Below, in pieces: positions 30,760 to 42,928 of a stretch of 64,000 bases of DNA. Numbering within the stretch: position 1 is the stretch's first letter; every line of letters begins with the position of its first letter. The stretch comes from Saccharina japonica (taxonomy: Eukaryota; Sar; Phaeophyceae; Laminariales; Laminariaceae). The notes beneath the pieces were generated by a model. That model did no database searches. It was given only the letters and a program-made list of their open reading frames with translations, and had not been told where the DNA came from. The position numbers and the translations under genes are program-made. The stretch lies in assembly GCA_008828725.1 (NCBI GenBank), contig MEHQ01002737.1, positions 409,651 through 473,650 on the forward strand, in the 5' to 3' direction.

Positions 30760-32470
30760 GGGGCATCCTCACAATTTCCACACCACGCAGAAAAATGCTT
30801 CAGAGAGGCAGCCAATTCACGTCATGGTCATGTTCACCAGGTTAGGTGTACATTCCTGGTCTGTTTTCTGCGTGCCTTTGGATCGTCTTGCCTCATGAAC
30901 CCTTCCATGTTTCCCCTCAAACGTGAAGAAAGTGCTGGTTGTGCTACGTGGCCCGTACGGGGCAACGTTCGAAGGTTATGGATACATACATTGGTCTGTT
31001 ATCTGTTCTACTTTTTAAATGTTGTCTTGAGATCTTGTTTTGGTCTGCAAGTGGATGTCGATGCAGGCCTTTGAACGTTCGGTGTTCGGTGCAGTAATAC
31101 GAGCTACGGTCGTACAGTAGTTACATGCATCTCTGCAGCAAGGTTGAAATACTGATTTCGAGAGGGCTTCCAGAAATGCAGCCATGGACTCAGGATGCTG
31201 TCGATAGGCGTAGGCGTAATATTCAAAAGTCTGTCGGAACAGAACACTTGACATCAAGGACAGAAGCAACTGGACAACAATATACACCTGATAGGTTTCT
31301 TCAAACCAAACATTTAAGAATATTAGTAGGAGGGAAGATAGGGTTCTGAAATAGTTGAGCGTTCTGTAAGTACAAGCAACAAACGTGGTACGTAGCTAGC
31401 CGTTGTCTATATATTTGTATGTCGTTTTTGAGGTCCCAACATGTCACATTTTATCGGGTCTAATGTTTTCAGCTCTTCCCTATCTTGCCTTGTTTTCAAA
31501 ATACATCTAAGTATTTGCTCTCATAAAAAATGTGTTTCAACAGGTTCTGAGCCTCGTGTACTGGGTGGAAAGTTGAAGACCGAGGAGGGCCATTGTAGAG
31601 TACATCAGTCACACGGTTTAGCGACGTCAACACCGTCATCATCGAGGAGTCGACCAAGACCAAAACGCGCATGGAGCATGCCAAGACCTTCAATAGGAGG
31701 TAACACATGTACGAGGCATGACGAGAGACGACCACGGTCGTCATTGGTGTGTACAGCACGGCCGGCTATATCGGACGACCAACAACGATCGTTTAACATT
31801 GTTTGCGACCGATTGGTCCGAGGGACTACGCATCAGAAAACTGTGACACCGTCATCGACAAGAGCAACGGTTACACAACAAGAGACAACGGGGACAACGG
31901 AGATGAAGCACCATCTCATGAGACATGGGATCACCATTTCGTGGGACTGCGGGTTGTCAGGCCGGATAAGGAACCCAGTACGGCCCTCGTCAGTAGACCC
32001 TTTTGAGGATACCGATTCCTCGGGTGACACTGCAACAGATAGCTGCGGCGACCAGTACCACGTGTCCTCACGTCAGTTAAATATCAGAACAAAAGCGTGG
32101 AAACCACGAAAAAAGAAGGCCGGGGTCGCGGCAAAGAAACTTCCACAACAGAAGGGCAGCTCGAGAGTGATTGTGGGGTGGCACGGAGTCAAGAGAATAG
32201 CAGCGAAACAACTTCGACTCACATCTCGTATAGGAAGAACGTAAATGGATCAACCGTTCTGAATAATTGCTCGAAACTCTTACGAGACGAGGCCAATGAA
32301 CAGCAAGCCATCATCAAGAGCTGCACGAGACAGCGCCAGCACAAAGCGCTGCCAAGACATGTTCAAACCATAGAGCCAACACGACGCTGTTTCGCGTTTT
32401 CTTTCTTCGTACTGCTGGCCTATGGTCAAACGCGAGAATGGGCCCATATGCTTCTTGGCAGCCACCAGCC
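30760..32470. other. Gene-poor stretch with one long unassigned open frame (31441-32244)
   Basis: A 267-codon frame on the plus strand is rich in Ser, Thr, Arg and Lys. Overlapping frames hold equally protein-like short pieces (for example TVIIEESTKTKTRMEHAKTF near 31640). Overlapping half-good frames suggest frame-shifted relic coding DNA, perhaps upstream parts of the copia-like remnant. I do not call it a gene. Confidence 0.25.
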
Positions 32471-32479
32471 GCAGCAATC

Positions 32480-33660
32480 CTGTTCAATGTATTGAACCCG
32501 GACGGGGGCATCAGGGTTGGCATCAAAGCTTGGGGCACCCTGAGGGTTAAGCACAGCCCCAACGACAAGCAGCGTCGGTGCGCGCTCAAACGCCTGTCAA
32601 ACAACGTTCATGTACCTTCTCGGAAAAGTACCGGTCTGGATTTTTTCATCACGAAAGCGGACACAATTCAAAACAGCATGGAGACCATCAGGGAACCCGT
32701 TTAGGAGACCCGCCATCCAGACGCCGCTTTATGAGGGCTGCCGCCTTTGTACAATCACGATGCACTTATTCTTCTTCTATACGTAGGTATCGGTGCTACA
32801 GTCAGTCTGATGCCGAGCTGTCACATCTATGCATGGCCGTAGTCGTATGATATGACCATAGACCCTGGCATCCCTACGCAAGGCTCAGGCGTAACCAGCG
32901 GAGAGACAGCAATCGGGCTGCGACAGTCATCACGCAACTAAGGAATATTTTCGGCAATGGCAGGCGGGTCACAGGGGTCTGGTGGCGCCGAAATCGAGTG
33001 CTACAACAACGGGGATGTATTGAGAGCTGCTCGCAAGGGCATCTGACGGCAGACCATGACACCATGTGATATATATACCAGGTACCTGAAACAGGATAGG
33101 CCTCACCGAACGTCCTAATCGCGACTATGCAGGGACAAGAAGGGAGGAGCAACGGTGGCCCTTTGCACGACACTTGCTTCCCCAAAGCGATGCCGCCTGC
33201 AGAGCTCAAGTGATGTTGCAGCGGACTGGGCGCAGCCTGCAATGCCTCATGGTGTACAGCACACCCGACCAATCTAACAAGTGTGGGCAGCAGCAAACAA
33301 ATTTGGGTAGAGGAAACACCACCCCACGCCGACAGGCCAACACCACATCGAGAGCATTTCGCCGTCTGAAGTTACGAGAACGCCCATCAAGCGAAACCAC
33401 CATGTGCGACAACCATAGTATCAACCTAGGCCGAGGGCGCGGGCTGCACCCCCGATGGTCCTTCCACCTACTACTCACTATGTGTCGAACCACCTCGGCC
33501 GTGGCCGGTTCCTTATGCTCGTGGATAGCCGAGCCTCTGATAAATACTGCTCGCACAGAGATCTGATTCTGGGGCTGGAAACGTTATGGAAAACTCCAAC
33601 ATTGAAATCCACCCTTGCCAGACTGTCACGGCTACCTCAACAGATTGGGCAGTCGTAAGG
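32480..33660 (+). pseudogene. Decayed Ty1/copia-like gag-protease remnant
   Basis: Three pieces on the plus strand appear in the usual order but in different frames. The first is a Gag-like segment at about 32520-32702 (IKAWGTLRVKHSPNDKQRRC, DFFITKADTIQNSMETIREP). The second is SDAACRAQ (about 33186), like the tail of the zinc-knuckle linker in such elements. The third is a protease-like MLVDSRASDKYCSHRDL at about 33514, where the active-site D-S-G-A has become D-S-R-A. No integrase, reverse transcriptase or LTRs were found. The element is broken and incomplete. Confidence 0.4.
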
Positions 33661-35860
33661 TAATGTACACACGGCATGCGTTGCAGCCTGCAACCTTTCT
33701 CTTCCCCCCTTCGGCTCCAATGGAGTCTAGTGGCCGCAACCGTTGTCTCGGGGTGTGCCCATCGTCAACTCTGTTCCGAACGACCTTAACTGATCACGAT
33801 ATACTTTTCAAAGTCAGCCTTCGCTTCTTACACTTCATGGGGTCGAGAGTATCGCTATGAGGGCGGTTCATGTCGTGGTGGCTACAATATACTCAGCCGT
33901 TCGGAAACGAACGAAACGCTCGAGAAACGGCGCAACCGGCATATCACTGGAAATACGCATCACCGCCGTCTAGGCCATCCACACAAAGCGACGTTCGTGG
34001 CAGGAACCATTCCGGAGACCGGAAACAATTGTTGCGTGAGATTACGATGCCTCCTTGCGGCACGTACGTGCGTCGTTATAAAAAACGAAACCTTAGAAGT
34101 ATCACCTTTGAAGCGCTAAATGCGCATGCTATGAAATAGCCTAACACAATAGTTGCATGTACGTTACCGCGTCTTCGACCCACTTTTCTGATTTCCTGAT
34201 CAAGTGGGCTCCATCCTTCTTGCACTTGCGGCCGGGGGCTCTGCGTCTGCTTTGGCTCGTGCAACGTATCGTATATGGAGTGCTATACAGGAGGATACGT
34301 TATGTATACTGATTGTACCAGGTGTTACTACTGTCACGTGTGTCACCTCCGACCATGAGCAGCAAATACTTAGTAGATGCGCATACAGTGTTGGGTACGA
34401 GAGTACGGAAGGGGGGGGATAATACAGGCACGATCGATACACTACACGCAGCAAGCATATATAAACATGAGCTTGGAGTAAATTTCCGATCTCACAGCTG
34501 AGAGGCGTGTTTCTATAGTTTATTGTGTATATACGTACATGTAATTAATGTTCAGTAGTTGAGAAATATTGATTAATAGTACTACAGCTACGAGTAGTGT
34601 CTACTTTTACTATTTGTTTGTTTTTCCCTCCGACAACGTGTCGTATTAAATGTGTACATGTTCCAGTCCAACTTGAATCGAGTATCTTCTATTCATATCG
34701 CAGTAGTACGTATTCTCTTCTATCACTCTGAACAAACAAACATTCCAGTTTCCCTTCTTGAAGGCTCCTTATTACACCTTCCTTCCTTCCTTCCTTCCTT
34801 CCGGGCATGTTCCATGATCGATTGGCTTTGCGCAACCATGGAGGACAACGCATCTGGGATAGGCGGGTCTACGGGATTTTGGTGGCAAATACTGCGATAT
34901 AATTCCGATTGCGCCCCAGGCAACATATATATACGAATGCACCTGTAAAGCGCTGAGTGGCTATTGATGAAGGAGATGTCGCTCTAGGCAAGCGCTATAA
35001 ATTGAGGGAGGGAGGGAGGGAGGGAGGGGAAGAGGGAGGGAGGGAGGGCGTTGTTTTCGACGGCGTCAGCTGCTCTGTGGTAAGTCCAGTAGTATCATTA
35101 CCAGGTATGCATCTTATTTAGGCACCGTGCATATCGCTGCCTGTGACTGCACCCTCACGACGGTTAAACTACTCGTATTAACAGTGTCCGGACTATACCG
35201 TTGATAATCCATGCGCACGAAAAACTGCTCCGTTCTCCTAAGAAGTTTTTGTTCTCATTTTAAGAAAAAAACACTCCGGGTGTATTAATAGTATCTGTTA
35301 CTTGAGGGCATATTCCTATTATCAACTCGTAATATGTGTGTGTATGCGTTCGCCATGTATAGCAACAGAGTTCCATTGTATTAATACGTACACAACTACG
35401 AAGGCCATTACGCCTAATACCAACATGTGTGCTACCCGTTTGCTACTGTACCTCCAGCCAAGTTCTGACCTCTATGCCACGTTGCTGGTACTCTATACTC
35501 CAGGAGAATATTGCACCATAGCATCGTACGGCACAGTTTCCAGCTTGAAGCTCGTTGGTGCAGGCATTGGGCGATAGTCTACCCACTGCACCTACCTGCT
35601 GTTGGTTGTGGTTCTTCCTGTAGACAGTACCCCCGGCCCTTCGATACAGATACACTGACTGTTTTAAACCAAACGTTAAACAACAGGATTTTAATACCTG
35701 GCACTAATGACTTTAACAACATTGAATCAACAAAGGGCTCTTTGTCCGCAACATCACGGCCCACAGTACAGCCACGGGAATCCATGAGAGCCGTATAGAC
35801 ACCGTACAAGCCTAATGACCACCGCGGCAATGTCGATATACCGTGCTAGCGCTAATGGAG
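33661..35860. other. Gene-poor stretch
   Basis: Apart from the dispersed repeat at 34648-35050, nothing here is supported as a gene. An open frame at 33870-34139 has no recognisable family. Confidence 0.35.
34648..35050 (+). repeat. Dispersed repeat, copy 2, with TTCC and GAGG arrays
   Basis: This is the second copy of the repeat at 20488-20850. It carries two expansions the other copy lacks or has short: (TTCC)n near 34778-34802 and (GAGG)n near 35003-35049. Confidence 0.65.
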
Positions 35861-36065
35861 GGTGAGCGGGGGGGGGGGGACTCATTTGTTGCGTGTCTTA
35901 TTCATTTGACAACTGACCACGCATTCTTCGAGACGGGGGGGGGTACTTATTTGCTGCTTCCCTTGCTGTAGTTATTTGACATTGACCACGCATCCCTTCG
36001 AAACTGGGGGGGGAGGGGGGGGGGGGGTGGGTACTCATGTCGTGCATGACCGTAGTTGTGATAGA
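35860..36065 (+). repeat. Poly-G tandem repeat (about 75-bp units)
   Basis: Three diverged units each consist of a G tract of 8-14 followed by ACTCATTTG-like sequence and TTTGACA..GACCACGCAT and TTCGA. The last unit runs into GTGCATGACCGTAGT, linking it to the poly-G element at 27805. The G tracts are G-quadruplex candidates. Confidence 0.55.
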
Positions 36066-36299
36066 TTGATGGATTGTTGGTAGCCTTCGTGTATTCCACT
36101 TTTTCTACTCGACCGTGTTCTGCACTGTTTCTGGATCGATCAAGGCAGGGCTAGTAGCGTTTAATGGTCATTGGTGGTGCCGTGGGAACCATACCACAAC
36201 TACCACCTGGATGGACGCGAGGATTATGGGAGGTGTCTATTCGCTTACTTCTTTGCGTCCAGTCCGACATCCTTGTACTCTGACCACCCGGGGTCACAG

Positions 36300-36630
36300 A
36301 GGACCCCCCCCCCCAACCCCTCACCTCTCCCACTCCCTGCCTTTTTACATTAGCTAATCGCGCACTAAGCCCATGTAACGCTCGTTGGCTTGCTTGTGGG
36401 TAGAATTGTGCATAGTCACGCACAATGCTTGGCGTTTTCCACGAGACTTGTGGTTGACGTTTTACGCTTACACGTCAATGCATAGCTCGCGCGGTGGGGG
36501 GGGGGGGGGGGGCCACTTTCTGCGTGCGTCTGCTGTGAGGTGTGTGGGCATTTATTTCTCAGGGCGAGGCGCGAAGAAACGGGCAGGAGGCGAGGCGGAG
36601 GCGGGGTGATACCCCCCCCCCCCCCCCCAC
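36300..36630. repeat. Alternating poly-C and poly-G tracts
   Basis: A C12 tract near 36305, a G18 tract near 36496 and a C15 tract near 36614 lie within 320 bp. The G and C tracts can pair and are also prone to length error in sequencing, so open frames across them are unreliable. Confidence 0.5.
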
Positions 36631-37926
36631 CGAACCCCTCTGGACAATGGTTGGATATGCCCAAGGTTCTTCTCGATAACAAATTTGAAAAGCAACCAAA
36701 CTATGCTGCGATCTTATGCGAACTGTAGCAAACAACATGAGGTCAACATGCTCGCGGTGCATGCTGCTATCAACATGCACCAATTCCCCGAAATAACAGC
36801 ACCCACTATATAATCGAGCTGGTCAATCGTGATCTCCACGCCGCGCGCACCGTTCCTCTGGACAAGGTACCCTAGACGGCACGCCTGCCGGGATCGTACA
36901 ACCCATTAATGGGGCGCAGGAGACCAGAGAACTTCGCCAAGGCCCGTCGCACGAGTAGGTCGGGGGGGAAGCAACCACCCATATTCGGGCCCCGCGCCCA
37001 GCTTACCTGCCTCATAATTCGTGGGCATAGATAGACGAACGCATGGTGGGTATCGAAGAGTGCGTTATGATGATCAGAGGTGCTAGGCCCTCCTGCGGCG
37101 TAGTGGATACGCGGACAAGCGACACACACACGCATATCCCCCACGGGCTAGGACTCACGTGGGCCAGCATCAAGAACTGCTGCGCACAATCTATCCTATG
37201 GCACACCCTTAAGCGGCTTGGAATTCCTCATGAAGGAGAAAGTCGGGAGAGCTATCGCAGCCGGTATAAGAAACTCCGCATGGGACGTGTTAGTATTCGG
37301 GAGAGGAGGTGTTTTACGGACGCGCCAGCCCGGGAGCTCGACGATAAGGGCCTCTGTACTCGACGCCACCCCCTACGCAGACCCGCTAACGTAGGGATAT
37401 GTCGTCTGGGTGGACGCAGCGCTGTTCTTGATGAAGTCGCCTATACCGCTATCTCCGAGGCGCACAAGTGTCAGCACTAGGCTCGACCGGGCTTAGTGCA
37501 CTTGGACGAACGGAGCCACAAACTCGCCAATGTATTCGCGGTGGAAAGCGGAAAGCTTTGTTGTTGTGTTGGGTGTCTCGGAGCAGAACGAGGTAAACGC
37601 AACAACTTTAACGACCAGCTGTGGCAGCGAGTGTCGTCAAGGGACGGGATGGAGGAGACTCCTGGCTAAGGAAAGGAAAAGGAAGGAGCCCCTATTGTTA
37701 GATGTGTGTATGTGTGCATATCGTCTCAAGCGACCACCTGGCTAGGTCTCCGTCCCACGAAGACTGTGTCTTGCTTCAAGCTCTGCCTGTGGGGGGTTGG
37801 CAGGAGGTATCAAGCATGATCACCAGGGATGGGGAGTGTTGTGGCCCACGGTGGTTACTAAGAAGGGGGACTAAGGTAGGAGAGAGATAAATATATCAAG
37901 CTTGGTGGTGGATCGATCGTCTCGAC

Positions 37927-38055
37927 ATGGATGGTGAGATGCGGCATGAGGAGGAGGCCGAGAAGATCTGGCTACGCCAAGCACTACAAGAGAACGTCGA
38001 GGGTGGCGGCAAGGGGAAGGGCGCGCGAGGAGCGGGGGGGAGGGGGGGGTACTGA
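37927..38055 (+). other. Short open segment, possible relic exon
   Basis: The 42-codon frame reads MDGEMRHEEEAEKIWLRQAL then QENVEGGGKGKGARGAGG. The charged helical start is protein-like and the Gly-rich end reflects a G tract. I found no splice partner and do not recognise it. Confidence 0.2.
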
Positions 38056-38407
38056 TGACACCGCTGTCGACGATAACAGAAAAGGAAACGCGATGATGGT
38101 AGATCACTTGGCAAGATAACAATTTGACTATGTAAAACGTAGTATGCTTCGGTATATACCGTAGGGCTCTAGACTATTTAGCATGTGTGGCCACACAGAG
38201 TAGAATAACTATTGACTTTCATACAACAGCCAGCCGTGTTATTTGTGCACCGCGCCAAGGGCGCCCAGAAAAAAGTATCCATGACCACAACCTCTCGGAC
38301 CACACAACAATCCTTTTTTGCAGATAGATGCGGTCGTCTCGAGTAGGGGGGGGGTAAGCCACACTCCATCGAGTATAGTGATGCTATGATACACTGAGTA
38401 CTAGGAA

Positions 38408-38549
38408 GTGGTTGATGTGTATTATCCACTCCCTCAAGAACGCCTCGCGATTTCTGTGGACCCCGACAGCGCATACATACGAATCCTCTTTCAGTCGCTT
38501 TGGAGGGCCGACTTCTTCTCAGATGAAATCGGTGCTTGGAAACTTCCAG
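38408..38549 (+). other. Exon-like open segment, unidentified
   Basis: The frame reads VDVYYPLPQERLAISVDPDS, AYIRILFQSLWRADFFSDEI and GAWKLP, ending at CCAG|GTACTG, a good donor. Composition and donor suggest a real or relic exon, but neither an acceptor nor partner exons were found. Confidence 0.25.
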
Positions 38550-39639
38550 GTACTGTAGGTTTCGTTGTGCATGTATGTATGTCTGAACTGGCCGTGCACC
38601 ACATTTTTTGTGTGTGTGGAACATAAGGAAGAAGGAAGAAGGTTCTGTATGGCGATCTATTCATGCATACACACATGTATAATAATATGTACTGTAATAC
38701 GGGGAAGATATTTTCTAGGGAGGAGGGGGGGGTAGTAGTGTCGGCCAGGATTTTTTTTCCGGGCGCCCTAGCTTGACGGTGCTCTCCCATCTATATTATA
38801 TGTATACCGAGCTCCTCCTACGTATATACCTGGTAGTTTTCTTGTATAAATATAAATATCCTTGCACTGGTATTGGTGATACGCAGTACGAGTGAGGGAG
38901 GACACTGAGTAATACTTGACAATGTGTGGTGTGTGCTGTGGTGTTGTTGTGAGTAGTACATACAGTAGTATTAAATAGTACATACTCATACATATCGTTA
39001 CGGTTTGCTATTATATATGGTTGTGAAATCAAAACACACACACACACACGCACAACACAACGACGACTGGTTTATATAATAGCTGCACTGCTGCAGGAAG
39101 CAGTGTTTTGTTGTTGTTGTTGCTGTGGTCGTTGTGTTCTTCGTTGCCGCTGTTTTGCCTGTTGCCTGTTGTTGTACGCAGAAAATATATAGTAGAGCAG
39201 CAGTGGAGCTGCATACAGCAGTAACTGCTGTTACATTCAGCAGTTACAATATATACGAGCCGCTATAAATACAGAGGAGGCTGGTCGGTGGCAACGCCTC
39301 TTTTCCCTACCATTCTGTTCGGAAATACAGAGTCGTTTAGAAAGTTATCCCAATAGTCCAAATGACCTCTATATTTCCGAACAAAAAGCCACTACTCGTA
39401 CGAGTATTTCTCCTGCGGAAATGACCCAATCCCAGTCTAATATCAAGTGATTTGCTGCCAAAAAGAACGTGTGGGTGCAAGTCTTAGAAGAACAGATCGA
39501 TGATGAGCTGATAAATAAAGAAGAAGACATGCAACAACCAGATATAGAGCAGAAAGGAGAGACAGACAGAGAGAGAGAGATTCATATTCGCACCACGTTG
39601 AAAGTTTAAAACAGACACATTCCATTGCATCCGTTCATC

Positions 39640-40153
39640 ACAACAACCAAATCATCATCCATCATTCGATCATCGTCATCAAATAAAAAATCATCATCAA
39701 AATCATCAAAATCATCATCAGTCACACCAAAAATCATCATCAAAAACAGTATAAAAAATCATCAGTTGCACAACAACATGGCGGTGTGGGGTCGTCAGAC
39801 ACAGAACTTTTCAAATCGGAACGATTGTTTTAAAAGACAGATTTTAATTGTTTTTATATAGATTTTTCTATACAGATTTTTCTCTATAGAATTTTATGTA
39901 GATTTTTCTCTATAGAGTTTTGTAGGGATGCTGCTGGATGGATGCTGCTCTGCTGCTCTGCTACTTTGCTGGAGCAGTTCGTCTTTTTTTAGCAGGTTTA
40001 CCAGTTTACTGATTCTTTGCGAGTAGCCTTTTCTATCACTTCCCAAAGAAATCAGACAGCCACAGCAGTAGCCCAGCGGGACCCAGACAACAAACAGCAT
40101 CCACCGCTCCCAGTAGCAGCCGCCAAGCAACCGCGAGAGGGATCGAGGATACC
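39640..40153 (+). promoter_or_regulatory. Upstream region of the EF-hand gene
   Basis: An ATCATCA microsatellite (about 39645-39765) is followed by three tandem copies of AGATTTTTCTATA-like units (about 39858-39920) and then GC-richer sequence with CAGCAG up to the ATG. The promoter and 5' UTR are presumably here; no single element is certain. Confidence 0.3.
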
Positions 40154-40249
40154 ATGGGGAATGACATGGGGCGGAGCGCGAATCGGATGGCGATCGGAGC
40201 CATGGCAAACGCGACGCATTTCGAGAAGAAGGAACTTTTGCGCTTGCAG
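40154..40249 (+). CDS. EF-hand gene exon 1 (MGN start)
   Basis: The exon has 32 codons from ATG (context GATACCATGGGG), MGNDMGRSANRMAIGAMANA then THFEKKELLRLQ, in phase 0 at CAG|GTCAGT. The MGN start, with a short basic/Ala linker and an F.KKEL..L helix, is what calcineurin-B-like proteins have. Confidence 0.65.
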
Positions 40250-42871
40250 GTCAGTGCGGTGGTTTCCTGATGCTGTGATGATGTTTTGATGATGCTTTGC
40301 CGACAACAACGCAACGATACGTAAGATAGTTTGCGAGGGAAGAAAGGGTCGTTGTGCATTGCTGCTGCTGCTGCTGCTGCTGCTGTTGCTGCCGCGGGTG
40401 CGCCGAGCTGGGACCGATGAGGCTTGATTGAGCGCTTGGCATGTGGACGGTCGGTAGCCCCAGGCTCTGGGATTGACGTGGAGGAAGAGCGGGGTTATTT
40501 TGGGGAATGCCACGCCCAAGCGCTTTGAGTCGTGATCGTCATGTGGTACCGCCTTTTTCTGCTGGCTTATTGCGGGATTCCCGACGAAACGATAACGTGG
40601 AGACGAAGCCCCGCTTGTCACGTATACGTAGCCTGCTAGCGGATGGGCGGACTGATCAGCCCCTCCGGGGTCGAGACGGCAAGCTCTCGGCGGATCCACA
40701 GCACTGCTGCTGGTCGACAAAGTCGAGGTTGGCGCTCCAATCGCACTATTTCCCGTCCTCTCGCTCGGGTCGCGCTCGACATCAGTTCGAGGTTGAAAGT
40801 TGATTGTTGTGCTGTGTGGGTGAACGGTCCCCCGTCATGAAGTCGCAAGGTGTATCTGTCGATGCTCGATCTATTGCTGCTGTGTTCACTTGGCGTGATG
40901 ATGGCCTCTCTAACACCCCGACCCAAATAAATCTATACGGCCAGCCCAGCCGGAAGGGTCGAGGAGATGCCTCGCGAAATATGTCCAGGTCGCAAATAAA
41001 TGCCGTTGTTGCTCTGTGCCATGCCTGTCACACAGAGGCTTCCTTCCCGCATTCAACTCATCATCGTGTTCTTGTTGTTGTGGCACTCGTTATTTCCAGG
41101 GCAAGTTCGTGGAGCTCGCCCAGAGAGAGGGTAATCCCTTCACGATAACCCGGGCCGAATTCCGGTGAGTCACCCTGCTATGATATTACCTGACGCCCCG
41201 TCTTGCGAGCTTGCGACAGCACCTGGCTGTGTCAGGTGGCACGCCTGCTCTTGTCGGCGCTGCTCGCATCTGTCCACAACAAGGAGATATAGCCGCCGGG
41301 TCCCGGCATTTTCCTGTGGTTATGGCTGACTCGCCCACATTATTTCCCACATAAATGACGAGTGTGAGAGGGAGGGACACAGGGAGTGCGTCGTAATTGC
41401 TGCTTGCCTGCCTCTGTGTGTGTTGTGTGTACGTATCACTCTCCGATGGTACCGATGGCATGGGGGGAATCGCACTTGGAGCTGTTTATATTGCGCCTAC
41501 GACCACTCGTCGTCGTAGAGCAGTAGTATCAGTCTAGTCTAGTGCAGCAGCAACAGCAGTCGGCGGCGAGATAACCGGAGTCCGCAGCAGATGAGCTTCT
41601 TGCAGTGCAACACTGCTACTGCTGCTGCTGCTGCTGCTGCTGCGGTAGCCCCTTTGCCCAACGAGTTTCCCCTTGTTTTGTCGGTGTATCGGCTATATGT
41701 ATCATACCTGGTACGTACGCTGCTACCCTTTTGCCCCCCACCTTTCTTTCCACGCGAGATTAAAGAAGCCCGACAAGTCTCTTGAGTTTTATTGACGCAT
41801 GCACACATCGTACGAGTATCGTATACGTATCACATACGTGACCTGAAAATGTAATTTTCCGTTGTACCCCCATAGGTTCTTGTTTTTCGTTTGTTTTTTT
41901 TCTGGTCTTTTCAGGACCTTCGAGTTGCGGTCCCAACCTGTCGTGTAGAGTCCGAAATTCGATCGTACTTACCTGTATCTATCAGAAGGCAATGCAGCCC
42001 AACACCGAAACGAGCACTTCCCAGGCCAAATTATTCCACTCGATCGCGTATCATACGCATTCGTGTCTGAAACGGGTAGGTTACGTATAGCACACCGCCA
42101 CACCGCCGTATTTGGTGTAAATGTAGACAGGGCAGCCGTACGTAATAATATTGTCACTACTTTTCTACTACAGTAGTAGCGACAACAATACGCATTTTTT
42201 CAAATATCGAAACATCACCACTGCTGCTGCTGCTGCTTCTGCTGTGCGTGGATTATGTACACGAGTACAGCAGCGTACGTATGATAGATGTGTTTGTTCC
42301 CATTGTGCATGTTGTGATCTATGATATTTTATATCAGGTATTTTTATCTTGTTTTTAATAAGGAAGACGACAACGATAATATGCGTTGCCGTGCTGTTCC
42401 CTAGGTGTTCACTTATTACGTGCGTGTTTGGTGATCGGGAGTGATGTTGGTGAGGTCGGGGTAAGGGTTACGGTTAGAGTTCAGTTCGCTTGAGAACTGC
42501 CAATCAATCCGAACAGCAACAAGTGGCACGAACCTAATTTTGTAACTCATTTTGGTTTTATTATGACCCCCCTCATCTACGCCTCGGAAATAGGGGTGTG
42601 TGGCTTCGGACACTTTTTTTTCAGTCATCTCTTGAGACCCCTGGGAGGCACGAAGCGCACAGAGTACGTACGTAGTGATTGGTGGTAATAAGGCACGACC
42701 TCAATATCTGCAGTAGTCGAATATGCGATGCATCATGCTGGGTGAAAACGGATTGTGCTGAACCAACACGAACGAACATCTAAAGATTGGTGCATGGTTG
42801 ATTTGCCGTTTGGGTTCTATAGAAAACATGTCGTCAGCAGCAGCAGCAACAACAACAACAACAACGGCAAC

Positions 42872-42928
<57 letters not shown>

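Noticed and set aside
40052-40720. A 222-codon minus-strand frame over the EF-hand gene start
   Set aside because: It is Ser/Arg/Pro-rich with a microsatellite-derived polyserine run and lies antisense to the better supported MGN-start exon.
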